From Vagococcus xieshaowenii (GTDB lineage: Bacteria; Bacillota; Bacilli; Lactobacillales; Vagococcaceae), in NCBI RefSeq assembly GCF_004792515.1, contig NZ_CP038865.1, positions 704,001 through 768,000 on the forward strand: a stretch of 64,000 nucleotides of DNA. Reading direction: 5' to 3'. The notes under the pieces are model-generated. The model did not search any database, was not told where the DNA came from, and saw nothing but the letters and a program-made list of their open reading frames with translations. Shown here piece by piece: positions 49,090 through 58,724 of the stretch. Both the position numbers and the translations under genes were made by a program. How positions within the stretch are numbered: position 1 is the first letter of the stretch; each line of letters opens with the position of its first letter.

Positions 49090-51006
49090 TTATAATTCTT
49101 CAAAATGGTTAAAGATATACATCAAATCATTGATTTCTTCTTGTATTTTTTTTCCTATAGTAGTTGATTTAACCGTTTTTCTTTGATCAACGGTTTCAAC
49201 AAGTCGCCTGATAGATAAGTAGCATTCTTGATGTGTCAGCGCATCGTCAATACTTGAAAAAGGATGATGTGTGGCAATTTGAATGCCGTAGCTGTTTGAA
49301 AGAAGGGTATATCCAGCGACACCGGTTGTTTTTTGATACCCTTTAGCATAACCGCCATCAATTACTAACATTTTGCCATTGGCTTTAATTGGACTTTCTC
49401 CCGTTTTTTCTTTAACCGGTGTGTGCCCATTAATGATATGTCCCTCGGTAGATAAGTTGAATTCTTTCAATATACGTTGGCATATCTCTTCACGTTCTCT
49501 TAACTCATAGTACGGATTTTTTTCTTCTTTATGTGTTTGTTTATCTGTCAAATAATAGCGTTCGAAAGTCGTCATAGCTTTTTTTCCAAATAAAGATGAA
49601 CATTCGCCTGTCCAAAGATACCATAATAAGTCGGTTGACAAGTCATCTGAACAATCGGGATGTTGGTAAGAAAAACGCACATGTTTTTCGTAGTAGTCTA
49701 ATAACGCTTTCCCAAAATAATTTTTTTCTTCTATATGCAAGGATTTAAAGTCTCCGTTTGAATGAAGTGGAATACAACCATGATAAAGTAAATTATCGTT
49801 ATAACATAAATACATCGAACCTTTTTCTATTAAAAAATTCATATGTTTTCTTAATCTATCAGAATGTTGAAAATTTTTTAGTAATATCCGAGTAAGTTGG
49901 TCTTCTTGCTGAGTCAATTGTGTAGGGAGATTTTTATCGATAGTAATCGGATTAAAATGTTCTAACGGATAAGTTTGATTATTTATACGAATAGTTTTCT
50001 GAGTGAAATCAATGTTGGATAACATTTGACGTTCGTTCATTAAAAATTCTGGTCGGCGCTGGATTAATTGTTCTTCTAACTTAAACTGGATAATTGCACA
50101 GGCTTGCTGAACAGAGTTGGCTTGTTCTTTAGCCAGTTCAGGCAATGTTTTATCATCTAGGTGAGGAGCAAAATTGCGTGTAGGTGGATAATGAGCTGTT
50201 GCAAAATCAATAAGTGGTCGAATGTTGATACCATAGCTGTCTTCAATAATCGATAGATTACCGTAACGTGCGCAAATACGAATAACGTTTATCATCGCTT
50301 GTGGCGACCCTGCAAGAGTTGCAAGCCAAATTATGTCATGATTTCCCCACTGGATATCGACCGAATGATGAGCCATCAGTGTGTCCATAATATCATCTGG
50401 TTTGGGACCTCGATCATAAATATCTCCTACTACATGAAGGTGATCTACGCTTAGACGTTGGATGGTATAACAGAGTGAAATCATTAAGTCATCCATTTGT
50501 TCTAGCTCGATTAACTTCATAATAATCGCATCAAAGTAAGCTTGTTTTGCTTCCAAATTGTCAATTTCATTTAATAACTCTTCAATGATATAACTAAATT
50601 GAGGGGATAAGGCTTTTCTTACTTTGGAGCGAGTATATTTTTGCCCAGTTTTTTTGACGATAGGTAATAATGTCAATAGATTTGATATATACCAATTGTT
50701 TATTTCTTGAGTGTTACGCTTACTTATTTGTTTAACGATTGTTCGTTCGGGATAGTAGATTAATTCACACAATTCATCGATTTGGTTAAGAGGATGATCG
50801 AGAAAAACTTCTTTTACCTTCTCTCGGATACTTCCTGAACCGGTTCGCATTACATGATCAAATGATCCGTACTCACCATGGATGTCACTAACAAAGTGTT
50901 CGGTTCCTTTAGGGAGGTTTGAAATTGCTTCTAGATTAATAATTTCTGTTAAAACGCTTTCTTTTTCTTTGAAATTTTTTTTGAGTAGTTGGTAATATTT
51001 TTTCAA
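49090..51006 (-). CDS. fbp: Fructose-1,6-bisphosphatase, class III
   Basis: A 638-residue class III (Firmicute type) fructose-bisphosphatase with a metallophosphatase core: FVSDIHGEYGSF, VVGDIYDRGPKPD, WGNHDIIW and the late INGHTPVKEKTGESP. It hydrolyses fructose 1,6-bisphosphate to fructose 6-phosphate in gluconeogenesis. Length matches the family. No terminator is evident before ndk, 91 bases downstream. Confidence 0.95.
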   Translation of the reverse strand: MKKYYQLLKKNFKEKESVLTEIINLEAISNLPKGTEHFVSDIHGEYGSFDHVMRTGSGSIREKVKEVFLDHPLNQIDELCELIYYPERTIVKQISKRNTQEINNWYISNLLTLLPIVKKTGQKYTRSKVRKALSPQFSYIIEELLNEIDNLEAKQAYFDAIIMKLIELEQMDDLMISLCYTIQRLSVDHLHVVGDIYDRGPKPDDIMDTLMAHHSVDIQWGNHDIIWLATLAGSPQAMINVIRICARYGNLSIIEDSYGINIRPLIDFATAHYPPTRNFAPHLDDKTLPELAKEQANSVQQACAIIQFKLEEQLIQRRPEFLMNERQMLSNIDFTQKTIRINNQTYPLEHFNPITIDKNLPTQLTQQEDQLTRILLKNFQHSDRLRKHMNFLIEKGSMYLCYNDNLLYHGCIPLHSNGDFKSLHIEEKNYFGKALLDYYEKHVRFSYQHPDCSDDLSTDLLWYLWTGECSSLFGKKAMTTFERYYLTDKQTHKEEKNPYYELREREEICQRILKEFNLSTEGHIINGHTPVKEKTGESPIKANGKMLVIDGGYAKGYQKTTGVAGYTLLSNSYGIQIATHHPFSSIDDALTHQECYLSIRRLVETVDQRKTVKSTTIGKKIQEEINDLMYIFNHFEEL

Positions 51007-51044
51007 TTAGTCTCGCCACCTTTCTTATAATATACCACATTAAT

Positions 51045-51073
51045 AAAAAAAGTATAGCTAAAAATAGCTATAC
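51045..51073 (-). terminator. Intrinsic terminator after the nuclease-like gene
   Basis: On the minus strand GTATAGCTA and TAGCTATAC pair across four bases and are followed by TTTTTTT. Confidence 0.85.
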
Positions 51074-51077
51074 CATT

Positions 51078-52115
51078 TTATCTGTTAGTTGAATAAGTGT
51101 TCCGTTTTTGTTTGTTTTGTTGCAACCAGTTGTCAAACGTTTCGTAACGAGCCCCTTCTTGTGGCATAGTATAAGAGTTATCAGACTCATAATCAGTGGG
51201 ATAATCTGACTCATGCTTCTTACCATGTGACTCAGATTCTATTCTACTTTCTTGATTATACCAAGGAGAACTTTGTTCATTGTCGTTTTCCCAAATGCCA
51301 ATCTCATGATTTATAGCGTAGTTTTCAGCTGACTTCATGTCTTCTAAATAAAGTAAATCGTCACTATCGATATAGCTAACTTCTGCTAAACCTTCTTTAA
51401 GCAAGGTTGTTTGAACTAACTCACCATCTGCCCAAAGATAAACTAACTCACGATTAAAGTCGTCTGTAGAATGAGTTGATGGGTCATAGGACACTTCAAT
51501 AGTGGTTGCGTTAGTTAAAATATCTCGTAGACGTTGGTCGGCTTGTTGCGAAAGTGTATAATGATCAGTTGTATCAGGTGAATCGATGACGAGCAAGCGA
51601 TACTTAGCTTGTTGTCCGTTTACCATTAGATAGACCGTATTAGCATTTACGACTTGAATGAGTGTTGCAGTTTGTTTTGTCATCAACTCATCATTATCTG
51701 ATGATTCGTCAAATTCTTCAATGTAGCTACTTGAAGATAAAGATGCTGTTTCAGATTCTGATAAGTGGATTTCTTCGGATGATTCTTTGACAAACGTTTC
51801 ACTTGTACTAGTTTGTTGTGCGGCATCACTTGCCAGCTTAGCTGCTAAACTAGGTGCTACACGTTCATAAAACATGATACTTTGTGACATGATGACAATG
51901 AACAGTGATAATTTAAGAGGTATATGCCATACTATTTTTGATCGTTTAGTTGTTTTGTTTGGTAATAACCATTGATAAACAACAAGTGAAAGAAAAGTAA
52001 CTAATGCTATAATTCGAGTGATATCAGGAAATAGTAGAGTAAAAAAAATCCCAAGTAACAGCGTAATAAAAATAGAAAGAGTGGTTAATATGTTCGTATT
52101 TAATTTTTTTTTCAT
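51078..52115 (-). CDS. Membrane-anchored staphylococcal-nuclease-like protein
   Basis: A 345-residue protein: two to three membrane helices at the N-terminus (residues about 8-100), a Ser/Glu-rich linker (about 105-150), an SNase-like domain (about 150-265) and a polar, charged tail. Of the three catalytic residues of staphylococcal nuclease, the two arginines are present (YRLLVIDSP and FNRELVYLWADG), but the acidic residue of the TPET motif is Asp in SPDT rather than Glu. The domain would lie outside the cell. Nuclease activity is therefore plausible but uncertain. Confidence 0.78.
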   Translation of the reverse strand: MKKKLNTNILTTLSIFITLLLGIFFTLLFPDITRIIALVTFLSLVVYQWLLPNKTTKRSKIVWHIPLKLSLFIVIMSQSIMFYERVAPSLAAKLASDAAQQTSTSETFVKESSEEIHLSESETASLSSSSYIEEFDESSDNDELMTKQTATLIQVVNANTVYLMVNGQQAKYRLLVIDSPDTTDHYTLSQQADQRLRDILTNATTIEVSYDPSTHSTDDFNRELVYLWADGELVQTTLLKEGLAEVSYIDSDDLLYLEDMKSAENYAINHEIGIWENDNEQSSPWYNQESRIESESHGKKHESDYPTDYESDNSYTMPQEGARYETFDNWLQQNKQKRNTYSTNR

Positions 52116-52191
52116 AGTTCCTCCGTGTAGATTATTACTGGATGAGACCAGCCTTATAATATAACACGTTTTTTTTATATATGCAATATTT

Positions 52192-53067
52192 CTATAGATT
52201 TTCTACATAATAACGCATCGTTTCAGGAAGCCAACTATCCTGAGAGCTAGGAGTGAAACCAGATGCAATGAGTGTGTCGACATTTAAAATGGTATCGTAA
52301 TGACTAAATGGTGAAGGAGATTGATGTTCATCAATCATGTAATCAATGGATTGCTTTGTAGCTTTGGATAAAACCTCAATAAATTGTGGGAAGTCATAAG
52401 GTTCTGTTGAAGCAATATTAATAGGACCTGTTAATTGTTTAGTTATTACATGTTCAATTGCAAGTGGAATTTCACTAGCATGAACAAAACCGTATAAACC
52501 TTCTTCTCGTTTGAATATAATAGTGTCATGAGCTAGCGCATGATCAATATAAAATTTTAAACGTTCCGTGTAATCATCGGTATCTAAGACAATTGGAAAG
52601 CGTAAAAAAGTGACAGGAAATGTCGCATGGTGAGTTAAATAAGTTTCGCCTTGTCTTTTACCTTCTCCATAAGAAACATCAACGTCCTCTGAATTGTACG
52701 TATAGTTCGTCGGATCAAAATCACTTTCTTTAAACCCTTTTAAACCATTATCTCCTTCATAAACAGCCATGCTTGAGGTAAATAGATAATGACTAGCATG
52801 TTTGATTTTATCAAGACTCAATGCAAGTGACTGCCAATCATAAGCAATATTATCGAAAACAATATCCCAATGTGTATTAGAGACTAGTTCCCAACCTGGG
52901 TGATTGCCGTTTGTACGATCAACAATTATTCGTTTAACGGTATTTCCTAAATCATCGCTACTTTGACCTCTTGTGGCAATGGTTACTTCATAGCCTAAAT
53001 TTACAAAATGTTGGGCTGTTTTTTTTCCAAAAAAACGAGTCCCACCAAAAATTAACATTTTTTTCAT
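52192..53067 (-). CDS. NAD-dependent epimerase/dehydratase family protein (extended SDR)
   Basis: A 291-residue Rossmann protein. The N-terminal MLIFGGTRFFGKKTAQHF is a GxxxFxG-type dinucleotide site; the catalytic Ser and Tyr are in TSSMAVYEG and the YGEGKRQGE segment (Tyr-x3-Lys). It acts on a nucleotide sugar or similar carbonyl substrate which I cannot name. Monocistronic and divergent from the acetyltransferase gene. Confidence 0.82.
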   Translation of the reverse strand: MKKMLIFGGTRFFGKKTAQHFVNLGYEVTIATRGQSSDDLGNTVKRIIVDRTNGNHPGWELVSNTHWDIVFDNIAYDWQSLALSLDKIKHASHYLFTSSMAVYEGDNGLKGFKESDFDPTNYTYNSEDVDVSYGEGKRQGETYLTHHATFPVTFLRFPIVLDTDDYTERLKFYIDHALAHDTIIFKREEGLYGFVHASEIPLAIEHVITKQLTGPINIASTEPYDFPQFIEVLSKATKQSIDYMIDEHQSPSPFSHYDTILNVDTLIASGFTPSSQDSWLPETMRYYVENL

Positions 53068-53226
53068 GAATGATCACTCCCTAAGTTTTATTCTATTATT
53101 ATTTTATCATTAGTTTGTCTTATTTATGACATAATAAGCGTGTTATGTTGTTTTTTTGAGCCGTTTGATATGTCAGAATAAACAAAAACATGATAAACTG
53201 ATAAAAAATATGAAAGAAGTGTTTGT

Positions 53227-53724
53227 ATGGATGTTATTATTCGTCCGGTGACTGTTTCAGATAGTGAATCATTGACGACCATTTATAATTATTATATTAA
53301 AGAAACCACAAGCTCTTTTGAATCAGAAAGTATTACCGTAGATATGATGAAAGAGCGTATAGAAGAAATTACTAAGAGCTACCCATATTTCGTAGCAGAA
53401 ACTTCAGAGAAAGAGATTATAGGCTATTGCCATGCCAAGCCATTCGGTAAAACAATTGGCTATCAGTATTCAGTTGAAGTAACGGTTTATTTGAAACCAA
53501 ATGCTAAACAACAAGGGGTTGGTACGAGATTATATGAAGCCTTAGAGCGACAATTGAAGTCTCAAGGGATCAAAACAATGATTGCATCAGTCACTGCTGA
53601 AAATAAGGAAAGTGTCTTATTCCATCAAAAGAAAGGCTATGAACAGGCTGCCTATCTAAAAAATATAGGATTTAAGTTTGATCGTTGGTTAGATGTTATT
53701 TGGCTTCAAAAAATATTCTCTTAA
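53227..53724 (+). CDS. GNAT-family N-acetyltransferase (phosphinothricin acetyltransferase-like)
   Basis: A 165-residue acetyltransferase. The start DVIIRPVTVSDSESLTTIYNYYI and the segment VEVTVYLKPNAKQQGVGTRLYEAL (acetyl-CoA loop QQGVGT) match the Pat/Bar/YwnH group, which N-acetylates phosphinothricin-like or methionine sulfoximine substrates. True substrate unknown. It is followed by the small exported protein gene. Confidence 0.87.
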   Translation: MDVIIRPVTVSDSESLTTIYNYYIKETTSSFESESITVDMMKERIEEITKSYPYFVAETSEKEIIGYCHAKPFGKTIGYQYSVEVTVYLKPNAKQQGVGTRLYEALERQLKSQGIKTMIASVTAENKESVLFHQKKGYEQAAYLKNIGFKFDRWLDVIWLQKIFS

Positions 53725-53807
53725 TTTTGACAAATAACAAAGCAAAGGCCTATAATTTTGATAGGAATAACTTTGTTATTTAATAAGATATGTAAGGGGA
53801 TATCAAG

Positions 53808-54140
53808 ATGAAAAAAATTATGTGGTTATTATTAGCGTTACTAATTCTTGCAGGAGGATTCATCATGACGAGAAAAGCAGCAGATAAAGAAGTTGTTTTA
53901 AAAGAAAATCAAGCATTAGTTGAGGTCATTAGTGTAGGGGATAGCCGTTTTACAGGGAAAATTATAGAAGGTGGCGACGAAATAGCTTATAAAGATGAAA
54001 TCGTGTTTACTTTTGACAGTAACGATAAAGTGAGTCAACTAAAAGAGGACGAACAAGTCGTGTTAGAATTACCAGAATTACCTATTATGACGAATAGCTT
54101 ACCGCCACAAATGCCACGCACTACTATTATCAACAACTAA
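53808..54140 (+). CDS. Small exported protein, unknown
   Basis: A 110-residue protein with a signal peptide or membrane anchor (MKKIMWLLLALLILAGGFIM), then a short beta-rich domain with EVISVGDSRFTGKIIEGGD and a proline-rich end (LPPQMPRTT). I do not recognise a family; it has the look of a small extracellular OB-like domain but no motif proves that. AAGGGGATATCAAG ribosome region before the ATG, and a terminator directly downstream. Confidence 0.7.
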   Translation: MKKIMWLLLALLILAGGFIMTRKAADKEVVLKENQALVEVISVGDSRFTGKIIEGGDEIAYKDEIVFTFDSNDKVSQLKEDEQVVLELPELPIMTNSLPPQMPRTTIINN

Positions 54141-54151
54141 TAACATGAGAA

Positions 54152-54184
54152 AAAGAGTTGGGACGTTTGTTCCAACTCTTTTTT
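54152..54184. terminator. Bidirectional intrinsic terminator
   Basis: AAAGAGTTGGGAC pairs with GTTCCAACTCTTT, followed by T. It separates the convergent small exported protein and CAP-domain protein genes. Confidence 0.88.
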
Positions 54185-54187
54185 TAT

Positions 54188-55600
54188 TTAATAATTAGTG
54201 CCAAAATAGCCATTAAAAACAAATTGATAAACAGGTGTGCCGTTAATCGTTGTTTTCATTACGTAGACAGCACCACCAAAGCTCGCTGTATATTGACGGT
54301 TAGCATCTAGCAAATTTTTATTATGTTGTGGACTATTTTTAAAGTTAGATAGACATTTTTCAACTGCTTTTTTTTCATTAGTTGCACCGATAATGGTAAA
54401 GGTGGTTGAAATGCCATCTCGACCATGATTGGCTGTCCATTTTAAGTAATTGGTGTTGGTGTTTTTGCTAGCTTCTTTTTTTGCAGTCGTTTGTAAAGAA
54501 CTTTTGATGGGTAAAACATAACGTTTTTTTGATTGACGATAGTTATTAACGGCTTGCTCGAATTTTTTGCTCATCGAAGCTGAGTAAGTAGGTGTTTTTT
54601 CTTTTAATTTCGCAAAATTTGTTTCTTTAATAGGTGCTGCTTTTGGTGGAGTAGGTTTGGTTGCCGAAGCCTTAATATATCCCATCCAGGTTCCTTTATT
54701 GTTGTAAAGAGAATAATAAGTAGAGCCGTTAGCGTGATTATAATAACCTTTAGCCAGGTAAGAATTATTAGCGACTTTAGTGTTATTAAATTTTTTAACC
54801 CAATTAAAGTTTTGCCAAGTATTGTTTTTTCCTTTTAATACGGTCACGTATTTGTTATAAGCAAAATATTTTCCTTGAGCGCCGCTGGCTTGTTGAATAG
54901 CACCAGCACTGATATATCCCATCCAAGTTCCTTTATTGTTGTAAAGAGAATAATAAGTAGTACCGTTTTGATGTTTATAATAGCCTTTTGCGAGGTAGGT
55001 TTTATTGGCGATTTTAGCATTATCATATTTTTTAACCCAATTAAAATTTTGCCAAGTATTGGTCTTACCTTTTAATACAGTGACGTAGCGATTAAATGCA
55101 TAGTACTTTCCTTGTGGTGGTGTGTTTGTTTTTTTGACAACTTTTTTTGTATTAGGTGTTGTTGAGGTTGAATTAGCCATTTTTTTTATGGTGGTTGTCG
55201 TTACGTTTGTTTTAGTTGTTCCTGTTTTATTGGATGACTGAGTTTCTTGTTTAGGTACAATAGTTGCGGAGTGTTTTGCTTTTTTAGTAACAGTTATTGC
55301 TGGTTTAGTAGTGGGTGGTATTGGTTGTTCAATAGTTTCATTAGTTGTTTCCATTATTAATGATTGACTGTTGGAAGTATCGGTTTCAGCGTTTTGTTGG
55401 CTATCATAAGAATATTCTTTAATAATTTCAGTTGTTAATGTGCTAGTTGAGACGGTTTCTGTGGTGGTGTCATTAAAAATGTTACTCCCCGATGTGACGA
55501 CTGTTTGACTAGTGGATTCTTCTGTTGTTTTATTGAGTGAAGCGCTCACCAATGAAGGTGAAATAAGTAATAGCAAAGAACTAATAATTATTTTGTTCAT
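54188..55600 (-). CDS. Exported cell-surface protein with two tandem repeats and a CAP/SCP domain
   Basis: A 470-residue secreted protein: signal peptide (residues 1-21), a Thr/Ser/Lys-rich linker (about 22-160), two 79-residue repeats (each with YVTVLKGK, TWQNFNWVKK, YLAKGYY and YYSLYNNKGTWMGYI), then a C-terminal CAP (SCP/PR1-like) domain with ANHGRDG and SPQHNKNLLD. The repeats may bind the cell wall; no LPxTG anchor is present. I chose ATG 55600 because AAGGAGG lies just upstream; the longer frame from 55636 would disrupt the signal peptide. Function of bacterial CAP domains is not settled. Confidence 0.82.
   Translation of the reverse strand: MNKIIISSLLLLISPSLVSASLNKTTEESTSQTVVTSGSNIFNDTTTETVSTSTLTTEIIKEYSYDSQQNAETDTSNSQSLIMETTNETIEQPIPPTTKPAITVTKKAKHSATIVPKQETQSSNKTGTTKTNVTTTTIKKMANSTSTTPNTKKVVKKTNTPPQGKYYAFNRYVTVLKGKTNTWQNFNWVKKYDNAKIANKTYLAKGYYKHQNGTTYYSLYNNKGTWMGYISAGAIQQASGAQGKYFAYNKYVTVLKGKNNTWQNFNWVKKFNNTKVANNSYLAKGYYNHANGSTYYSLYNNKGTWMGYIKASATKPTPPKAAPIKETNFAKLKEKTPTYSASMSKKFEQAVNNYRQSKKRYVLPIKSSLQTTAKKEASKNTNTNYLKWTANHGRDGISTTFTIIGATNEKKAVEKCLSNFKNSPQHNKNLLDANRQYTASFGGAVYVMKTTINGTPVYQFVFNGYFGTNY
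54675..55120 (-). repeat. Two tandem 237-base coding repeats
   Basis: Two near-identical segments within the CAP-domain protein gene, offset by 237 bases (79 codons); the motif at 54675 recurs at 54912. The high DNA identity suggests recent duplication. Confidence 0.85.
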
Positions 55601-55670
55601 TATGATTGGCCTCCTTATATAATTGAAATAATACAAAAACTAATAAAATTTAATATGTTAATATAGAAAC

Positions 55671-55708
55671 CCCCTCGGATCAGAAGCGTGAGCTTCTAAT
55701 CCGAGGGG
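55671..55708 (-). terminator. Intrinsic terminator after ldh
   Basis: CCCCTCGGAT.AGAAGC pairs with GCTTCT.ATCCGAGGGG across GTGA, one mismatch. A very GC-rich stem for this genome; a short T run follows on the minus strand. Confidence 0.85.
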
Positions 55709-55729
55709 ATTTACTATGTTAACGATTTA

Positions 55730-56701
<972 letters not shown>

Positions 56702-56770
56702 CTACCTTTCCATAAAAAAGTTGATTAATCTATTTATAGTGTAACATAAATTTTAGTTTCTTCTTGTTAT

Positions 56771-57853
56771 TTAGACTATTTTGCCTAATAACCATTCGAC
56801 TAGTTCTGCTCCGACAGTTGCTACAAAAATAAGTAAGATAATGATAATATGTTTCTTCTTAGTTAAGACTAGATAGCCGATATACTCTCTAATAAAAGCG
56901 GTAGGTAAATAGAATAATCGCGTTTTTGCTCCGACACCTTGCACGTTTAACCCTTGTAGTTTTGCAAGCTTGCCAGCACGTAGTAAATGATAATTATTAG
57001 TTGCTAAAACTAAGCGACATTTGTTAAATGGTCGTGTTTCTCCATTTTTTTTTGCGACTTGTTCTGAGAAACGTAAATTTTCTTCGGTATTGGTAGATTG
57101 GTCTTCTAATAAGAGATTAGTAATATCGGGATATTTTTCTTTCATATATTCCGACATTGCAAAAGCTTCCGATACTGCTTCGTCATGACCTTGACCACCT
57201 GAAAGAATAATCGTCGGTTTGTGTTGATGTTTTTTGTATTGTGCATAATAAAGCTTCACACCAGCATCAATTCGTGATGCTAATAGCGGAGTCACTTTAT
57301 CTTTATTAAGTCCTGCACCTAAAATGATAATATAATCGACTTTTCCTCTAATGGGTAAGATGTTATAAAGGAAAGCTGTAATACCAAAAAAGAAAAATAC
57401 AGCGATAAAATAAGACGCAATGGTTAAAACAAAAGAAAACGGTGTCGCAATCCATGCGATGTCATTGAAATAATAATTTTGTATAATTTCAGTGATGGAT
57501 AATATTAACAATCCTGTCGCTAGAATTAATGGCAGATAATTAGCAAATGATTTTTTTTCGTATTTGAGCAAGACACGCTCGTTCCAAAATAACGCAATAA
57601 TCATTGCATAGACGCCAAAAATAGCTAGTAAGACCAATAAAATAGCTAGTGGCACTGCAATGATATAGGCGAGTGTTGAAGAAATTTTTTCTAATTGGAT
57701 AATACCAACAAAAGCTAATACACCTAAAATATAGCAAAATAAAGCACCTGTGAATAAGCTTGTTGGTCGTTTAATCACTGACCACATAAAGAGTAATAGT
57801 GGGATGATTAATAAAAACACATTCAAAAATAAATAACTAGACATAATACTCAA
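56771..57853 (-). CDS. YdcF/SanA-like membrane protein (DUF218)
   Basis: A 360-residue protein with about five N-terminal membrane helices (residues 1-165), then a DUF218 domain (about 172-330: DYIIILGAGLNKDKVTPLLASRID, SGGQGHDEAVSEA, EDQSTNTEENLRFS) and a last helix. DUF218 proteins are linked to envelope integrity and may act on envelope precursors; the reaction is unknown. A TTG start (57853) fits the AAGGGGG site best; an ATG three codons in is the alternative. Confidence 0.8.
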   Translation of the reverse strand: MSIMSSYLFLNVFLLIIPLLLFMWSVIKRPTSLFTGALFCYILGVLAFVGIIQLEKISSTLAYIIAVPLAILLVLLAIFGVYAMIIALFWNERVLLKYEKKSFANYLPLILATGLLILSITEIIQNYYFNDIAWIATPFSFVLTIASYFIAVFFFFGITAFLYNILPIRGKVDYIIILGAGLNKDKVTPLLASRIDAGVKLYYAQYKKHQHKPTIILSGGQGHDEAVSEAFAMSEYMKEKYPDITNLLLEDQSTNTEENLRFSEQVAKKNGETRPFNKCRLVLATNNYHLLRAGKLAKLQGLNVQGVGAKTRLFYLPTAFIREYIGYLVLTKKKHIIIILLIFVATVGAELVEWLLGKIV

Positions 57854-58040
57854 TAATACCCCCTTAACAATAAAAAATTTTATAGTTTTTATTATAGCAT
57901 GTTGTCTTTAATTATTATGAAATAATTATCGTTATAAAATTTAAAATAGTATGTAGCGATGGTCGATGTTAATTTTTTAAGGTATTTTTAGGTTTTATTT
58001 GATAGACTATTAATGAATATGTACAGAAAGAGGTGGTAGC

Positions 58041-58724
58041 ATGATTAAATTGTTGTTAATTGAAGACGATAAATTACTATCAGATAGTGTGGCTGAAATT
58101 CTTTCAGAAGTTGGTGAGGTCACGCCTGTTTATAATGGTGATGAAGGTTACTATGAAGTAATGGAAAATGACTATGATGCATTAATTTTAGATGTGATGT
58201 TACCTGGTCTAAACGGTTATCAAATTTTGGAAAAGATTAGAGAACAAGGCAAGACCATGCCTGTCCTAATGTTGACAGCAAAGGATAGTTTAGAAGATAA
58301 AATCAAAGGGTTTCAAGAAGGAGCAGATGATTATTTAACCAAACCGTTCCATCGTGAGGAATTATTGTTACGTGTTATGGCGATGCTTAAACGTAGTTTG
58401 AATTTGGTTGGAGATAATCAATTGCTTCTTGGTAATACCACGGTGGCGCTTAATGCTCATCAAGTTGAAGTAGAAGGGCAGTCAATCGAATTGAATGGTA
58501 AAGAATTTGATTTGCTGGTCTATTTGATGCAACAAAAAAATCGTATTTTAACTAAAGAACAGATTTTCCAACGTATATGGGGCTTTGATTCAGAAACGTC
58601 TTATTCTGTTGTTGAAGTATATATGAGCCACCTTCGAAAAAAACTATCTAAAGCAAATAGTAATTTATTAATTAATACGATTCGAAACGTCGGATATATT
58701 TTAGCGGTGAAGGATCATGACTAG
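58041..58724 (+). CDS. OmpR-family response regulator
   Basis: A 227-residue two-component response regulator: receiver domain (1-115) with phospho-acceptor Asp51 in LILDVMLPG and Lys in LTKPF, then a winged-helix DNA-binding domain (about 130-225, VEVYMSHLRKKL, RNVGYIL). It pairs with the kinase encoded next (eight-base overlap). Targets are unknown. AGAGGTGG ribosome site. Confidence 0.93.
   Translation: MIKLLLIEDDKLLSDSVAEILSEVGEVTPVYNGDEGYYEVMENDYDALILDVMLPGLNGYQILEKIREQGKTMPVLMLTAKDSLEDKIKGFQEGADDYLTKPFHREELLLRVMAMLKRSLNLVGDNQLLLGNTTVALNAHQVEVEGQSIELNGKEFDLLVYLMQQKNRILTKEQIFQRIWGFDSETSYSVVEVYMSHLRKKLSKANSNLLINTIRNVGYILAVKDHD

Noticed and set aside
55671-55708. GC-rich palindrome as an attachment site or mobile-element end
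   Set aside because: It sits directly after ldh, forms a stem-loop and has no direct repeats or integrase nearby; a terminator is the simpler reading.
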